Below are positions 33,247 to 44,300 of a stretch of DNA of 64,000 nucleotides, piece by piece. The stretch is taken from positions 19,041,895 to 19,105,894 of the forward strand of contig JAQMRL010000014.1 of the NCBI GenBank assembly GCA_035578175.1. The letters are read 5' to 3'. The position numbers were made by a program, and so were the translations under genes. The DNA is from Catonia carolina. Its lineage: Eukaryota; Arthropoda; Insecta; Hemiptera; Achilidae. The number at the start of each line of letters is the position of its first letter. Position 1 is the stretch's first letter. A model generated the notes under the pieces. The model saw only the letters and a program-made list of their open reading frames with translations, was not told the DNA's origin and did not search any database.

Positions 33247-33623
33247 ACATATTACAGATGCACAACTTAAAACTTTAAAAAATCCTGAAGAATCTATACA
33301 AGGTCACTTGTTGTGTGTCGGCGCTATTTCGATTTTTATCTTAAATTAGAATCCAATTCATTCAACTTGTCCATCAACCTTTAGATGAAAATAAAAATAA
33401 AAATACATTTAAAACTGGTCCATGTCTATTAGTAAAAAGCAAAAAAAAATGTTAGGAATATAAAATTTTATTCACTTTTTTAGGATATCATAAAAACTTA
33501 TGGCACTGAAGAACGCTTCTGAAAATTTAACTCCACTTTTACTGAATGTAGGGAATGCTTGATAGACGTGTATTACTTGTTTAACATAGCACGAAGCACT
33601 TCACACGAAATAAACAAGGATTT

Positions 33624-34702
33624 TGCCCTCAACAGGCAGGTGGAGTGTTAAATTAATTGCACTCGATCTGTTGGTTCCAGGGATACAAAAAATAGTTCTG
33701 TTTCTTATCACATAGTTAGCCAATTATATGACTGAACTATTTAATAACAGAAGAGTAGAAGTGTAAAAGAAAATAATCAGAATTATGTCATCTGAGAGTA
33801 ATGGATTTCACTGTACAGCCAGACCCTGTGGTGAATAAAGTGAAGGTGTCATTTGCAGGGTAGAAGTTGGGTGCTTTTCGGAGGGCCTGGCATGCTGATA
33901 AGGATACTTTTCCACTCCAGGGATGTAGCCAAGGAGGGGGTTTTGAGGGTCCCCTTCTGGTTTTTTTTTTAGTACAAAGTTTGATTTTGTTTGTAACTAG
34001 TAACATTAACTTTAAACAATATTGAATATATTATGTTGATACAAAATGTATACTTTTGTAATTACTTTAATAGCGTGAGGGAGGTGATCTTAAATATGAT
34101 GGCAAATACGTCACGTTAATCAAATATCAATTCTGCATACATAAGAATAAAATGAGGTACGGTATGATACGGTATATTGAGTAGTAATATAAATTAAAAT
34201 GTTCAAAACAGTTTTGTAAATAGCTGAAAACTACACCAATGTTATCACCTCACTTAAAATACCACTTTTTTGAATCCATAACAAAAATTACAAATTGTGT
34301 TTTATGTTCTGTAAATAAATTTGTTACTTTATTACGTTTCGGTTGTATTATTTCGGTTGTCTATTAATTAGTGACCATTCGACAACTTCATTACGAAATA
34401 GTTTATTATATTTTTGTACTCATGTATTTCTTAAAAATTCAATGGAAACCAGTTCCTAAATTTTAAAAATATATAGCCTATGTATTTTTAAGTTAAAGAT
34501 ATGATAAAAACCGTGTTTTCGGGGTCAAATTTTCAAAAATTTTCCGGGGGAGGCTCCCCAGACCCCCCTTTACAAAATCCTGGCTACGTCACTGTCCACT
34601 CAGTGAGGATGGCAGAAGTAAACCACCTCACTCCTCGTTTTTACTTAGTAAAACCTCTAGAGGTTCAAACCAGCCTTTCGGCTGTTGACCTGAACAACAA
34701 AA
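33624..34702 (-). mobile_element. Rep-C insertion split by a hAT-like element
   Basis: Pieces 33624-33917 and 34595-34702. AGGATTT occurs on both sides (33617-33623 and 34704-34710) as probable target duplication. Confidence 0.8.
33918..34594. mobile_element. DNA element with CAGTGACGTAGCC-type ends
   Basis: Left end CAGGGATGTAGCCAAGGAG. The right end on the reverse strand is CAGTGACGTAGCCAGGATT. A 7-bp duplication TCCACTC (33911-33917 and 34595-34601) flanks it. I associate CAGTG.CGTAGCC ends with hAT or P-like non-autonomous families. Seven bases is one short of the usual hAT duplication. No transposase frame in 677 bp. Confidence 0.72.
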
Positions 34703-34977
34703 GAGGATTTCTCTTTCTATCTTTTAAGAATTTTTCTCACTGTTGTTTTAGTTTTTAAATTAGACATAGTTTTGCACCAGTAAGTGGCTTCGGGTTGTAC
34801 TACCGTTTTATAGTGTTGCAGTTTAAATTAAATAGATAGGTATTTCTTGTTGTATGCGTTCTTGGTAAATCGCTATTTTGATAGGTATAACTTTCCAGGT
34901 CGTTTTCTCATTTTGTACAACTTTTATTACAAATTTTTTTTCTACAGAGCCTAGTTTAGTGTACGAGGTGTGGCTAT

Positions 34978-35626
34978 TAAATAACGAGACTGACGTTGTA
35001 AAAAATTATTTTAATTTTATACATAATCACTTATTGTCACCTTCAATATACATTCCTACTCTATCCCTTCAACGCTCCATACGAATTTCCCATCGTTGGA
35101 AACAGTGCTGGAAGTCATCTTCTGTCAGCTCCTTCAGGACACGTGCCACTTTCTCTTTTACAGCTTCCACAGACTCAAATCTTGTCCCTTTTAATGAAGA
35201 TTTCACCTTAGGGAACAGGTAAAAGTCACATGGTGCAAGATCTGTTGAATAAGGTGGATGTTCTAACACTGAGATGCTGTACTTGGCTAGGAACCTCTTG
35301 ACAGATAACGCGGAATGAGCTGGCGCATTGTCTTGGTGGAGAACCCATGATTTGTCCTTGCACATTTCGGGGCGTTTTTCCTTATTCTTTGACGTAGTTT
35401 AGAAAGTACCTCAAGGTAGTAGTACTGATTAATTGTTTGACCTTCAGGAACCCAGTGAAGGAACACAATCTCATGGATATAAAAAAAAACAATCAACACT
35501 GCTTTAAATTTTGACTTGCTCATTCGAGCTTTTTTTGGCTCTCGGTGAAGTTCGGATCTTTCAGTGCATGGATTGGCGCTTCGTTTCCGGATCATAAGTA
35601 AAAAACCACGTTTCATCACATGTTAT
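34978..35626 (-). pseudogene. Mariner transposase, frameshifted
   Basis: The minus strand encodes, in different frames, CDETWFF (first catalytic Asp) next to the Rep-C junction, then KKARMSKSKFKAVLIVFF and WVPEGQTINQYYYLEVLSKL. After a frame change near 35365 comes WVLHQDNAPAHSALSVKRFL (second Asp), then HPPYSTDLAPCDFYLFPKVK (third Asp), then GTRFESVEAVKEKVARVLKE and the C-terminus. The spacing from second to third Asp fits the DD34D class. At least two frame changes and the lost N-terminal DNA-binding part make it inactive. Confidence 0.88.
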
Positions 35627-36021
35627 TGTTGTTTAGGTCATCAGCCGAAAGGCTGGTTTGAACCTGTAGAGGTTTTACTAAGTAAAAACGAGGAGTGAGG
35701 TGGTTTACCATTGTCTTCCTCACTGAATGGAAAAGTACGCTTATCAGCATGCCGGGCCCTCTGAAAAGCACATAATTTCCACTCTGCAAATGACACCTTC
35801 ACTTCATTCACCACACGGTCTGGCTGTATAATGAAATTCATTACTTTCAGAGGAGATAACTCTGATTAGTGTATTTTACACCTCTACCTCTTCTGTTCTT
35901 AGACGATTCAGTCATTTAATTGGCTGACCATGTGATAAGAAACAGAACTATTTATTTTAGCCCTGCAACAAACAGATTGAGTGTAGCTAAATAATTTTAC
36001 ACTACACCTGTTTGTTATGGG
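35627..36021 (+). mobile_element. Rep-C insertion, full length
   Basis: About 395 bp from TTGTTGTTTAGGTCATCAGC to CTGTTTGTTATGGG. It lies inside the mariner just before CDETWFF. The target duplication is not clear. Confidence 0.85.
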
Positions 36022-36581
36022 TAACACATTTTATTATAGTTACCAAAAAATTTGGGTCATTTTCAATCGCGTATAAAGTGTAAGTACAAACATTTTTTCG
36101 AGCTTCATTTTAATCATTTTTGAGCGGCACGTGTCCTGAAGGAGCTGACAGAAGATGACTTCCAGCACTTTTTCCAACAATGGAAAATTTGCATGGAGCG
36201 TTGTAGTGATAGAGAAGGAGTGTTTATTGAAGGTGACAATACGTGATTATGTATAAAATCAGAATAACATTTTTTACAACGTCAGTCTCGTTATTTAATA
36301 GCCTCGCCTCGTATTGTTTATTATAAACGTTGGCAAGAGAACGTCGTGTGAGTGTTTTAGACCAGATTTTTAATATTAATATATCCCAAAATTTGAAGAA
36401 AGCTACAAAATGGCTGCAGGACCTTTATACTGAATAGAATCCAGTTTCATTGACCACTGACAGGCGAGCCTGTTTTCTTCATACTACGATAAACAAGCTC
36501 TAAGATTTCAAAAGAATATTAAAGGGATTAGAAGGGTGGCTAGTTGGTAGAAAATTTCAGAAAGGGTTATTTGGGCTTCAA

Positions 36582-36870
36582 TTAAGGGTTGAACATGTGG
36601 TATAGATGACCTCCTCCCTTTATGATGTCGTCAAGAAAAGCGTTACCCTCAAAAACTAAAACCCTAGTGGGAAATTTTATTTCCTTTAAGCCTACTTCTT
36701 TTATCCACAACGCTTTTTTTAAATGCGTGGGATCAGATATTTAACTCTTAATCAGCTCACTCAGAAATTTATTTCGCAAATTTGACAAACGATTTAAAGC
36801 TTCATGTAAATCACTGAAAGAATATGCCGTTAGTGACTCTTTACGGAATAAAACAATTCTAAAGTTTTTT
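36582..36870 (-). pseudogene. Decayed reading frame of unknown origin
   Basis: About 96 codons in one minus-strand frame with a single internal TAA at 36741-36743. Before it: LTAYSFSDLHEALNRLSNLR. After it: DPTHLKKALWIKEVGLKEIK, then PTRVLVFEGNAFLDDIIKGG and a final stop at 36582-36584. Residue make-up looks like a globular protein, and I do not recognise the family. The upstream part is cut by a Rep-A copy. It could be an old transposon gene or a lost host exon. Confidence 0.35.
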
Positions 36871-36875
36871 TTAAT

Positions 36876-37037
36876 ATTTACTTTCTCTTGCCTAAATGAA
36901 TAACTTATATAGAAAGGAAAATATTGCTTCATGTCAATTTTTCGAAATCAAGTTTTCGCCTGATCTACAAGTTTTCAGACCCCCTGAACCCAAAAACAAT
37001 TTTTTAGCGATTGGTCTCTCTCTCTCCCCCTCTCCCA

Positions 37038-37069
<32 letters not shown>

Positions 37070-37808
37070 GGCTATCTATCTCTGAGTGAGTTTGTGTGGG
37101 TGTGCGTGCGTGCGTGCGCGCGCGCGCGCGCGTGTGTGTGTGTACCGGAAGTAGTAGTTTATTCGTGTAAATTTTCACTTTTTTGCGATTTTTTCAAAAA
37201 TGGGTCCTACGATTTCTTTTAAAATTTCCTGGTTTACTAAATATTTTATGCTCTACAAGATAAAGTAGGCGCCATGTTTTCTGAAATTCTTGATGAGGCT
37301 GTTTTACGTAAAAAATTGTTTTTTTTTTAGATTGCGGCTTTAATATATGCTGTTTAGCGCATAAAAAATTCATATAATAAAAGTTGTAGACAAATCCTAC
37401 AACTTTTATTTAAACATTTTTTTTGTATAACGCTTAGTCTAGCGGTAATTAGCGATTTTATGTTTTTTTCTCACGAAATCGTGTAAAGAAAATTGTTTTT
37501 TTAAGCCTTAGTATACATTTTACAACAAAAGTGTATATAATCAAATTTATAGGAAATTAAACGATCTACAACTTTTACTTAAAGCATTTTTCTCTACAGA
37601 GTCTAGTTTAGCGTGAAAGAGTATTTTCCATATTTTTAAGCCAAACTGAGGTTAATTTTTATTTTACGTCTTTTACTCATGATTAAAATAAGGTTATGTT
37701 TTGTAGGTTAGTTTTTTATTTATTTCTAATGTTTTATTACTAATATTAGGTTATATTGTTCATTATTTGCATTATGATCTGGTGTGATTGTTTCACACCA
37801 GATTTTTT
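36876..37808 (-). repeat. Rep-A copy, full length, with extra hairpin end
   Basis: Runs from the hairpin end to the terminus. The microsatellite is a CT, TG and CG compound (about 37015-37142). The last 30 bases differ from the family: a perfect 11-bp inverted repeat with 5-base loop occupies 37777-37803. 37809-38244 is unassigned. Confidence 0.85.
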
Positions 37809-38244
37809 TTTGTATTGAAATAACAATAAACTATGACCATACAACCAACTGATTATATTATAAAGTATTTCATGTTAACACACTCTGTAATCGACACGTT
37901 CAGTACGAGATGCAAGACACGAGTGAACCACTTTGGCTCTTATACGCACTTGCGCGTAATGTTTGTCAGACTGATACATCCGTACAATCTGACAACGGTG
38001 GCAAACGTTCTGATTGGTTTAAATGCATGGAACAGCAGAGTTCATCAACGATGTAAAGCATTATAGAAATGTTTTCAAACTCCCAAGAGTTCATATAGAA
38101 ATTATTGATCTTTAAAGTGTTCAAAATTACCTGGAATTTGGGGTCTGGAACGATGACCGTGTTCCCCATCATCCAGAATTATCTCTTGTAGCAAAAAGAA
38201 CTCAATAAATCAACCTTGAAAAATTGATATTAAAAATTAAAACT

Positions 38245-38562
38245 CATCAGGTTCGTCTAGAGGTAAAGTCGTCGCCGTGAGTCAGCTTTTTAACAGCTGA
38301 TTTTCGGAGACGAAGGTTTCTGGTTCAAATCCTAGTAAAGGTAGTTACTTTCATACGGATTTGAATACTAAACGGTGGTTACCGGTGTACTTTGATGGTT
38401 GGGGTTCAATTAACCATACTCTCTCAGGAATAGTCGGCCTGGGTCTGTACAAGACTACACCTCATTTACACGTCATACACATCATCCTCATCTCATTGGG
38501 TCATGGGGTTGCTTATTGTTCTAAATTGAACAGATTGCAACGTACACACATTAGGTATACAA
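38245..38562 (+). mobile_element. SINE-1, full length
   Basis: The head GGTTCGTCTAGAGGTAAAGT and B box GGTTCAAATCC are followed by the conserved body and the end AACAGATTGCAACGTACACA. A-rich tail to about 38562. It ends 40 bases from the polyadenylation region of the host gene on the other strand. Flanking AATTAAAA may be the duplication. Confidence 0.88.
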
Positions 38563-38599
38563 AATAATTAAAATTACAAATAGGAAAATAAAAATTTAA

Positions 38600-38626
38600 C
38601 ATTATATTTTATTTATAAACTTTATT
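38600..38626 (-). terminator. Polyadenylation signals of the secreted-protein gene
   Basis: Two AATAAA hexamers on the minus strand (38621-38626 and 38608-38613) lie 105-123 bases after the stop codon. Cleavage would fall near 38590-38605. Confidence 0.6.
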
Positions 38627-38730
38627 TCAAATGAACAATCCTATTGAATTCCTTTACAAGATACAAAGAAACTAGATTGTATTATATACAATTAGCATTA
38701 AATGTATTGATTGGTAAAGCTGAGATCTCC

Positions 38731-39711
38731 TTAGGAATTGTCTGTACTACCCCCAAAATGATTACCTAATTTACCTAAACTATTTAGGTAATTATTTCTA
38801 ATAGGATTCAGATTCGAAGGGATATAATTGAAATTATTTTTCGTGGGGGTATATTCAAATTGAAAATCAGATTCCAGTGAACGTTTGAATATTTTTTTGT
38901 CACCTGCGGGTTTGGCAGCATCTCTAGCTGCTTTAGCTGCAGATTTCATCAAATCCTCAGGATTTTTCGGTAACGATCCTACTCCATCAATTAAACCGTT
39001 TGGACTTCCATTAACACCAATTCCAGGAGTTTGTAAATTAATATCAGTATTTCCGAAAGCATTTCCCAAACTTGAAAGAAGACCAAATGGAGCTTTCAAA
39101 AGATTTGTACCAGATGATAACAATTTACTAGAACTTCCAAGACCATTCGCCAAGGCATTACCAATATTAAATCCAGTTTCAACCCCTGCGTCCATTAAGG
39201 TCGAAGCAACATTTAATCCGGTATTTGCTAAAGTATCTGGTAAGGTTTCCATTCCAGTTGGTTTCAAAATATTTGATAACGGGTTCGTTATTAGATTCAT
39301 TTTTGATTTTAACATAGAATTCAATGATGGTTTTGCTAATCCGTAACCTAATAAACCGACATTGTTAAAGGTTCTTAAACTATCTGAAAAACTGGTTAAC
39401 GGATTTCCAAAACCACCAGAACCAGTCAATGGGTTACCAAATCCATTTGCAATACCTGCTAATGGAGTTCCAACAGTATTCACTGCACCTGCTAATGGAT
39501 TTCCAAAAGTATTCATTGCACCTGCTAATGGAGTTCCAAAAGTATTCACAGCACCTGCTAATGGATTTCCAAAAGTATTCATTGCACCTGCTAATGGATT
39601 TGCGGCTAAACCTGCCCCTGGAATCATCCCCATTGGATTTAATGAACCGTCAACCGATGCGGCCACAGCTCCGGGAGGTGCCGGTAGTCCTTGTGTAAGG
39701 GCCATGAAAAA
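38731..39711 (-). CDS. Secreted repetitive protein, exon 2 (terminal coding exon)
   Basis: Encodes 326 residues from FFMALTQG to the stop at 38731-38733. Upstream lies a strong acceptor: branch-like TACTGAT, T-rich tract, then TTTCAG ending at 39712. Joined in phase to exon 1 it gives a 338-residue protein whose first 20 residues, MKSVIILIMIFHFFMALTQG, form a good signal peptide. Cleavage is probably before LPAPPG. The mature part has five tandem 11-residue repeats of the form NPLAGAMNTFG, then a partial one. A long Gly/Asn/Leu-rich middle follows, then KKIFKR, a possible dibasic cleavage site, and a Tyr/Asn-rich C-terminus. I see no cysteine and no enzyme motif. A secreted, perhaps matrix, cuticle or saliva, protein is inference. 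I recognise no family. Confidence 0.78.
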   Translation of the reverse strand, partial: FFMALTQGLPAPPGAVAASVDGSLNPMGMIPGAGLAANPLAGAMNTFGNPLAGAVNTFGTPLAGAMNTFGNPLAGAVNTVGTPLAGIANGFGNPLTGSGGFGNPLTSFSDSLRTFNNVGLLGYGLAKPSLNSMLKSKMNLITNPLSNILKPTGMETLPDTLANTGLNVASTLMDAGVETGFNIGNALANGLGSSSKLLSSGTNLLKAPFGLLSSLGNAFGNTDINLQTPGIGVNGSPNGLIDGVGSLPKNPEDLMKSAAKAARDAAKPAGDKKIFKRSLESDFQFEYTPTKNNFNYIPSNLNPIRNNYLNSLGKLGNHFGGSTDNS

Positions 39712-39925
39712 CTGAAATCAGTAAAAAAAATTATTTTTTTTAAATCATTTATATATTATATGTATACTACTTTCTCTCAGTACCTACTATCGGTTTCACA
39801 ACTATATACGCCTACACCCGTTTGAAACCCTAGCATTTCCAAAAAGATGAGTCGGATTTCAACATACCTTATCAAAATTTAGCTCATTTTATTCTGCGTT
39901 GACCTATAATAATCCTATATTTTTA

Positions 39926-40056
39926 CTTTCTCTTGCCTACATTAATATATAGGATGGAAAGTCGAGTTTTCACGAGATCTACACGTTTTCAGACCCCCTG
40001 AACACAAAAAACATGATTCTAGCGATTGGTCTGCGTGTGTGCGTGTGCGTGTGCGC

Positions 40057-40087
<31 letters not shown>

Positions 40088-40860
40088 AAAGGAATATCTC
40101 AAGAACAGAACATCGTACGAACTTGAAACTTGAAACTTAATTTAGATATCACTAGAAGACCCGACACGAACATTTTCATCAAAATCGGTCAACCGGAGAA
40201 GTAGTAGTTTATTCGTGTAATTTTTAACTTTTTTGCGATTTTCTCAAAAACGGATCCTACGACTTTTTTTTAAATCGGCACATTTACTAATTTTTTTATG
40301 CTCTTCACAATAGAGTAGGCGCCATGTCTGCTGAAATTCTTGGAGAGGCTGTTTTCTCTTAAAAAGATTGTTTTTTAAGATAGTGTACATTTCAACGCAA
40401 AAATGTATATAATAAAAGTTGTAGAGAATTTAAACTCCTACAACTTTTTTTTGAATCATTTTTTGTATAACGCTTAGTTTAGCGGTAATTAGTGATTTTC
40501 TGTTATTTTCCCACGTAAACGTGTAAAAAAATCGATTTTTTTAAAGATTTCAGCCTTAGTTTGAATTTTACGACAAGAGAGTATACAATCAAATTTATAG
40601 AAAATTAAGAGATCTTCAACTTTATTTAGAGGGTTTTTTCTCTACAGAGCCTAGTTTAACGTGAAAGAGTGATTTTCCGTATTTTTAAACCAAACTGAGG
40701 TTGATTTTCATTTTGCGTCGTTCACTCATGATTAAAATTAGGTTATGTTTATTAAGGTCAGTTTTTTGTATATTTATGTTTTATTACTAATGTTAGATTA
40801 TATTGTTCATTATTTGCATTGACAAGAAAATGTCGTGTTAGTGTTTCACACCAGATTTTT
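39926..40860 (-). repeat. Rep-A copy inside the host gene's intron
   Basis: Full length from CTTGCCTACATTAATATATA to GTGTTTCACACCAGA, same strand as the gene. It makes up nearly three quarters of the intron. Microsatellite near 40035-40086. Confidence 0.88.
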
Positions 40861-41003
40861 AGTTGTAATAAATACTTGTAATTTTAAAATTTTAGTGTGT
40901 TAATTATTTAATATACCCAGTTCCCGAAAAGGACCTTAGAGATAAGTGTCACAATATATTAATACAGATTACTATAGATAAATTGGTTACAAATATAACT
41001 TAC

Positions 41004-41039
41004 ATGAAATATCATAATTAAAATTATAACAGACTTCAT
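41004..41039 (-). CDS. Secreted-protein gene, exon 1 (signal peptide)
   Basis: ATG at 41037-41039 followed by 12 codons, MKSVIILIMIFH, then the donor CAT|GTAAGT at 41003. Phase 0 joining to exon 2 continues the hydrophobic run with FFMALTQG. Lysine at position 2, a hydrophobic core and a small-residue end make a classical secretion signal. The frame is too short for ORF searches. Evidence is the exact phase match, the consensus donor, the acceptor 1.29 kb away and the upstream TATA box. A cDNA is not available here, so the junction is a prediction. Confidence 0.72.
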
Positions 41040-41131
41040 GATAGAAGATATCTCGAGAAATATTAAGTACAATGAAAAATAAACAACTTGGAAGCAAATT
41101 TGTTTGAATAGATGTTGAATATTTTTAGTAG

Positions 41132-41139
41132 TTTATATA
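41132..41139 (-). promoter_or_regulatory. TATA box of the secreted-protein gene
   Basis: The minus strand reads TTATATAAAC about 95 bases before the ATG. Initiation is expected near 41105-41118, giving a leader of roughly 70-80 bases. Confidence 0.5.
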
Positions 41140-41311
41140 ATCAATCATGTACGTGCCTCGAATTATGTATGGAAAAATTATAATAGATAATTGATTAATG
41201 TACCTCTATAAATTTTTAATTAAAAATTTTAATTAATTAATTCTCTTTCAATATTATAATTCATTATAACTAAATACCTGAACGACCAGGCTTCTTAGAC
41301 AATCTGAAAAC

Positions 41312-44300
41312 ATCTGGTGTGAAACACTCACACAACTTTCTCTTGCCAATAAAAATAATGAAAAATATAACCTAACATTAGTAATAAAACACTAGAAATA
41401 AACTAAAAAACTGATCCCAATAAACCTAACCTAATTTTAATCATGAGTGACAGACGCAAAATTTTTTTTTTTTTTTTTTTTACGCCCTGGAGACTCCAGG
41501 AGGAGTATAGGACATGTCGTCAGATGTAACACCTGAAATACGTATAAGAAACACACTATGTATCACTACTATCAAGAAAGAAATTCTTGTACGCTATAAA
41601 AAGTTTCACCGATCAAGTATTTTTTTAAATTTTTTTTAAAGGAATTCAAATCCTCACAACACTTTAAAGATTGGGGTAATTTATTTATGAATTTTCTCCC
41701 TGCATAAGTAGGTTTTTGTTCAAACAATTTTGTGGAGTGATTAGCCACATAATAATCATTCCTGTTTCTCGTGTTATGATTGTGAACATTGAAATTCTGC
41801 ATAAAATTATTTTACCTAACATACATAATCACCTCAAAAATGTAGAGACAGGGAACTGTAAGCAATTTAAGCTCCTTAAATAGTGGCCTGCATGAAGTTA
41901 GCTGGTTAGCTCCCACCATACACCTAATAGCTTTCTTTTGAATTTTAAAAACCCTATTCATATTACCCATGCTAGAATTACCCCATACTAAAATACCATA
42001 CCGGATATGAGACAGAATGAGGCCATGATAAGCTGCCATTAGTAATTTTTTATCATTTAATCTGGCGATTTGTTTTAGTGCAAATACCCCAGATGATATT
42101 TTACTACAAACTTGATTGATATAGAAGTCCCAAGACAAAGATCTATCTACAGATACGCCCAGGAACTTCACTGTTTCTACATGCTCTAAACTATTATTAT
42201 GAATAAATACATCCACTTCTCTACTTTCTTTAACGTTATGTTTATTTTTGAACTGCAAGTACTGACACTTTTTCCCATTAACTGTTAATAACATTTGATT
42301 CAAGAACTGCACTACGGACTCTATGTTAACATGTGTACTTACTTCAAGAGCATCTACCAGTGAACTGTTACTGATTACAGAAGTATCATCAGCAAACAAC
42401 AAAGCTCTGCCATTAGGTATGACTTCTGGTAACCTATTAATGTACAATAGAAACAGAATTGGACCTAAAACTGACCCCTGTGGAACGCCTGCTTTGACTT
42501 CAAGCTTTCCAGATACAACTTTTGTAAGTTTCCCTCTAACAACCCTAGTTAACTCCACACACTGTAATCTATTAATAAGGTAAGATTGAAACCATTTCAA
42601 CTCTACATCCCTAACGCCTAATGACTCTAGTGTTTTCAATAAAATTTCATGATCAACACAATCGAAAGCTTTACTCAGATCCAGAAACACTGCCAATGCT
42701 TTCTCCCCGGCGTCCAATATATCAACTACTTGCTCCACAAATGAAACAATTGCAGTTTTAGTTGATCTACCTTTTTGGAAACCATGCTGATCCTCTGAGA
42801 TGATTAGGTTTTCAGTCAAGAAACTGATTAACCTAATAAATACTACCTTTTCAAAAATTTTTCTGATTGTGTTTAAAATACTTATGGGTCTATAATTTTC
42901 AACTAACTGGCTATCTCCATTCTTAAATATAGGCAATATTTTTGCCTCCTTCAGTTTGTTTGGAAATACACCTGCTTCAAGTGAGAAGTTAATCAAATGA
43001 AGGAGAGGAGTAATTAAAAGATGTTTACATTCTTTAACAATTATACTAGAAATCCCATCTAACCCACATGTTTTCTTACTTTTCAAACTATCAATAACTG
43101 ATTCTAATTCCTCCCTTGAAACTAGGCTAAATAAGAATTGATTAACTACCTTGTTACCTTTTGGATCATAACATCCCACTGTTTCCCTAATCTGTTGTTT
43201 AAGTTTTAAAGCTACTTCCTGGTAATATTTGTTAAAATAATTACAAATTTCTATACCATTCTCAATAAGTTCATTGTTTTTGTTAACAATATTAGGTATG
43301 TCAGTAAAACTTTTGTTGCTAACTACACCTCGATTCTTATTAATTATTTCCCATATTGCTGAGTTTAGATTTGGTAAATTATGAAGAACTTCAGCAGTTT
43401 TTTTACATTTAGCTCTCTGGACTTCTCTGGCATAATGTTTTTTAATAGTTTTGTACCTTTGTTCATTAAAGGTAGTCCTATGTGAAAGAAAATCTGAGTA
43501 TGCATCTCTAACTTCAGACCTCATTTGCAAAATTTCCCCTGTGACCCACTCATCTGTTTCACTGACAATATTTTTTACATCTTTCTTTTTAATTGGACAA
43601 TTATTATTATAATGAAATTTTAATGTCTCAATAAAATTATGATATTTTTGATTAATGTCAGATGAATTGAAAACCGTCTTCCAATCCTCTTTGGATAAAC
43701 TATGTAACAAACAATTAATATTCCCTTGGTCTTCCTGCCTAAATTCTTTAATATTTTTTTGAATTGGGACATGACTACCTAAATCCTGAATCTCTAATAC
43801 TTGGTAGCCGTGATCAGAGAGCTCTGAACCCCTTAACCTAACCTGACAACTCTCCAAACGAAAAAATGAAAATCAACCTCAGTTTGGCTTAAAAATACGG
43901 AAAATCACTCCTTCACGCTAAACTAGGCTCTGTAGAGAAAAATTCTCTAAATAAAAGTTGTAGTGCTTTTAATTTCCTATAAATTTGACTAATACACTTT
44001 TGTCGTTTAATGCATACATACGAAGGCCGAAATCTTAAAAAAATCGATTTTTCACGCGTTTTCGTGAGAAAAAAGCGGAAAATTGCTAATTACTGCTAAA
44101 CTAAGCGTTATACAAAAAAATGTTTGACTTTATAGTGTAGGATTTTAAATTATTCACAACTTTTATTATAGGCTATACGTTTTTGCGCTAAAATGCACGT
44201 TAAAGCCGCAATCTTAAAAAAACAACGTTTTTACGTGAAAACAGCCTCTCCAAGAATTTCAGGAGACATGACGTCTACCTTATCTTGTAAAGAATAAAAA

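Larger units (their letters stand above)
34964..36311 (-). mobile_element. Mariner with two 3' ends in inverted order
   Basis: TA flanks the element (34962-34963 and 36312-36313). The left end is CGAGGTGTGGCTATTAAATA. The reverse strand from the right end is CGAGGCGAGGCTATTAAATA. The similarity runs about 185 bases inward, through the transposase C-terminus, and not only through a 30-base terminal repeat. The right arm (36123-36311) is therefore a second, inverted 3' end. The N-terminal half of the transposase is absent, and Rep-C sits in the gap. Confidence 0.82.
34905..36378 (-). repeat. Rep-A copy carrying a mariner
   Basis: Rep-A pieces 34905-34963 and 36312-36378 (ending GTGTGAGTGTTTTAGACCAG). 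About 190 bases of the expected Rep-A between them are absent, so a deletion accompanied or followed the insertion. Confidence 0.7.

Noticed and set aside
35069..35365. Mariner frame as an active gene
   Set aside because: Catalytic residues are spread over different frames and the N-terminal half is missing.
38885..39715. Plus-strand frames of 89-153 codons opposite the secreted-protein exon
   Set aside because: Mirror frames of a real exon. The minus strand has splice sites and a signal peptide.
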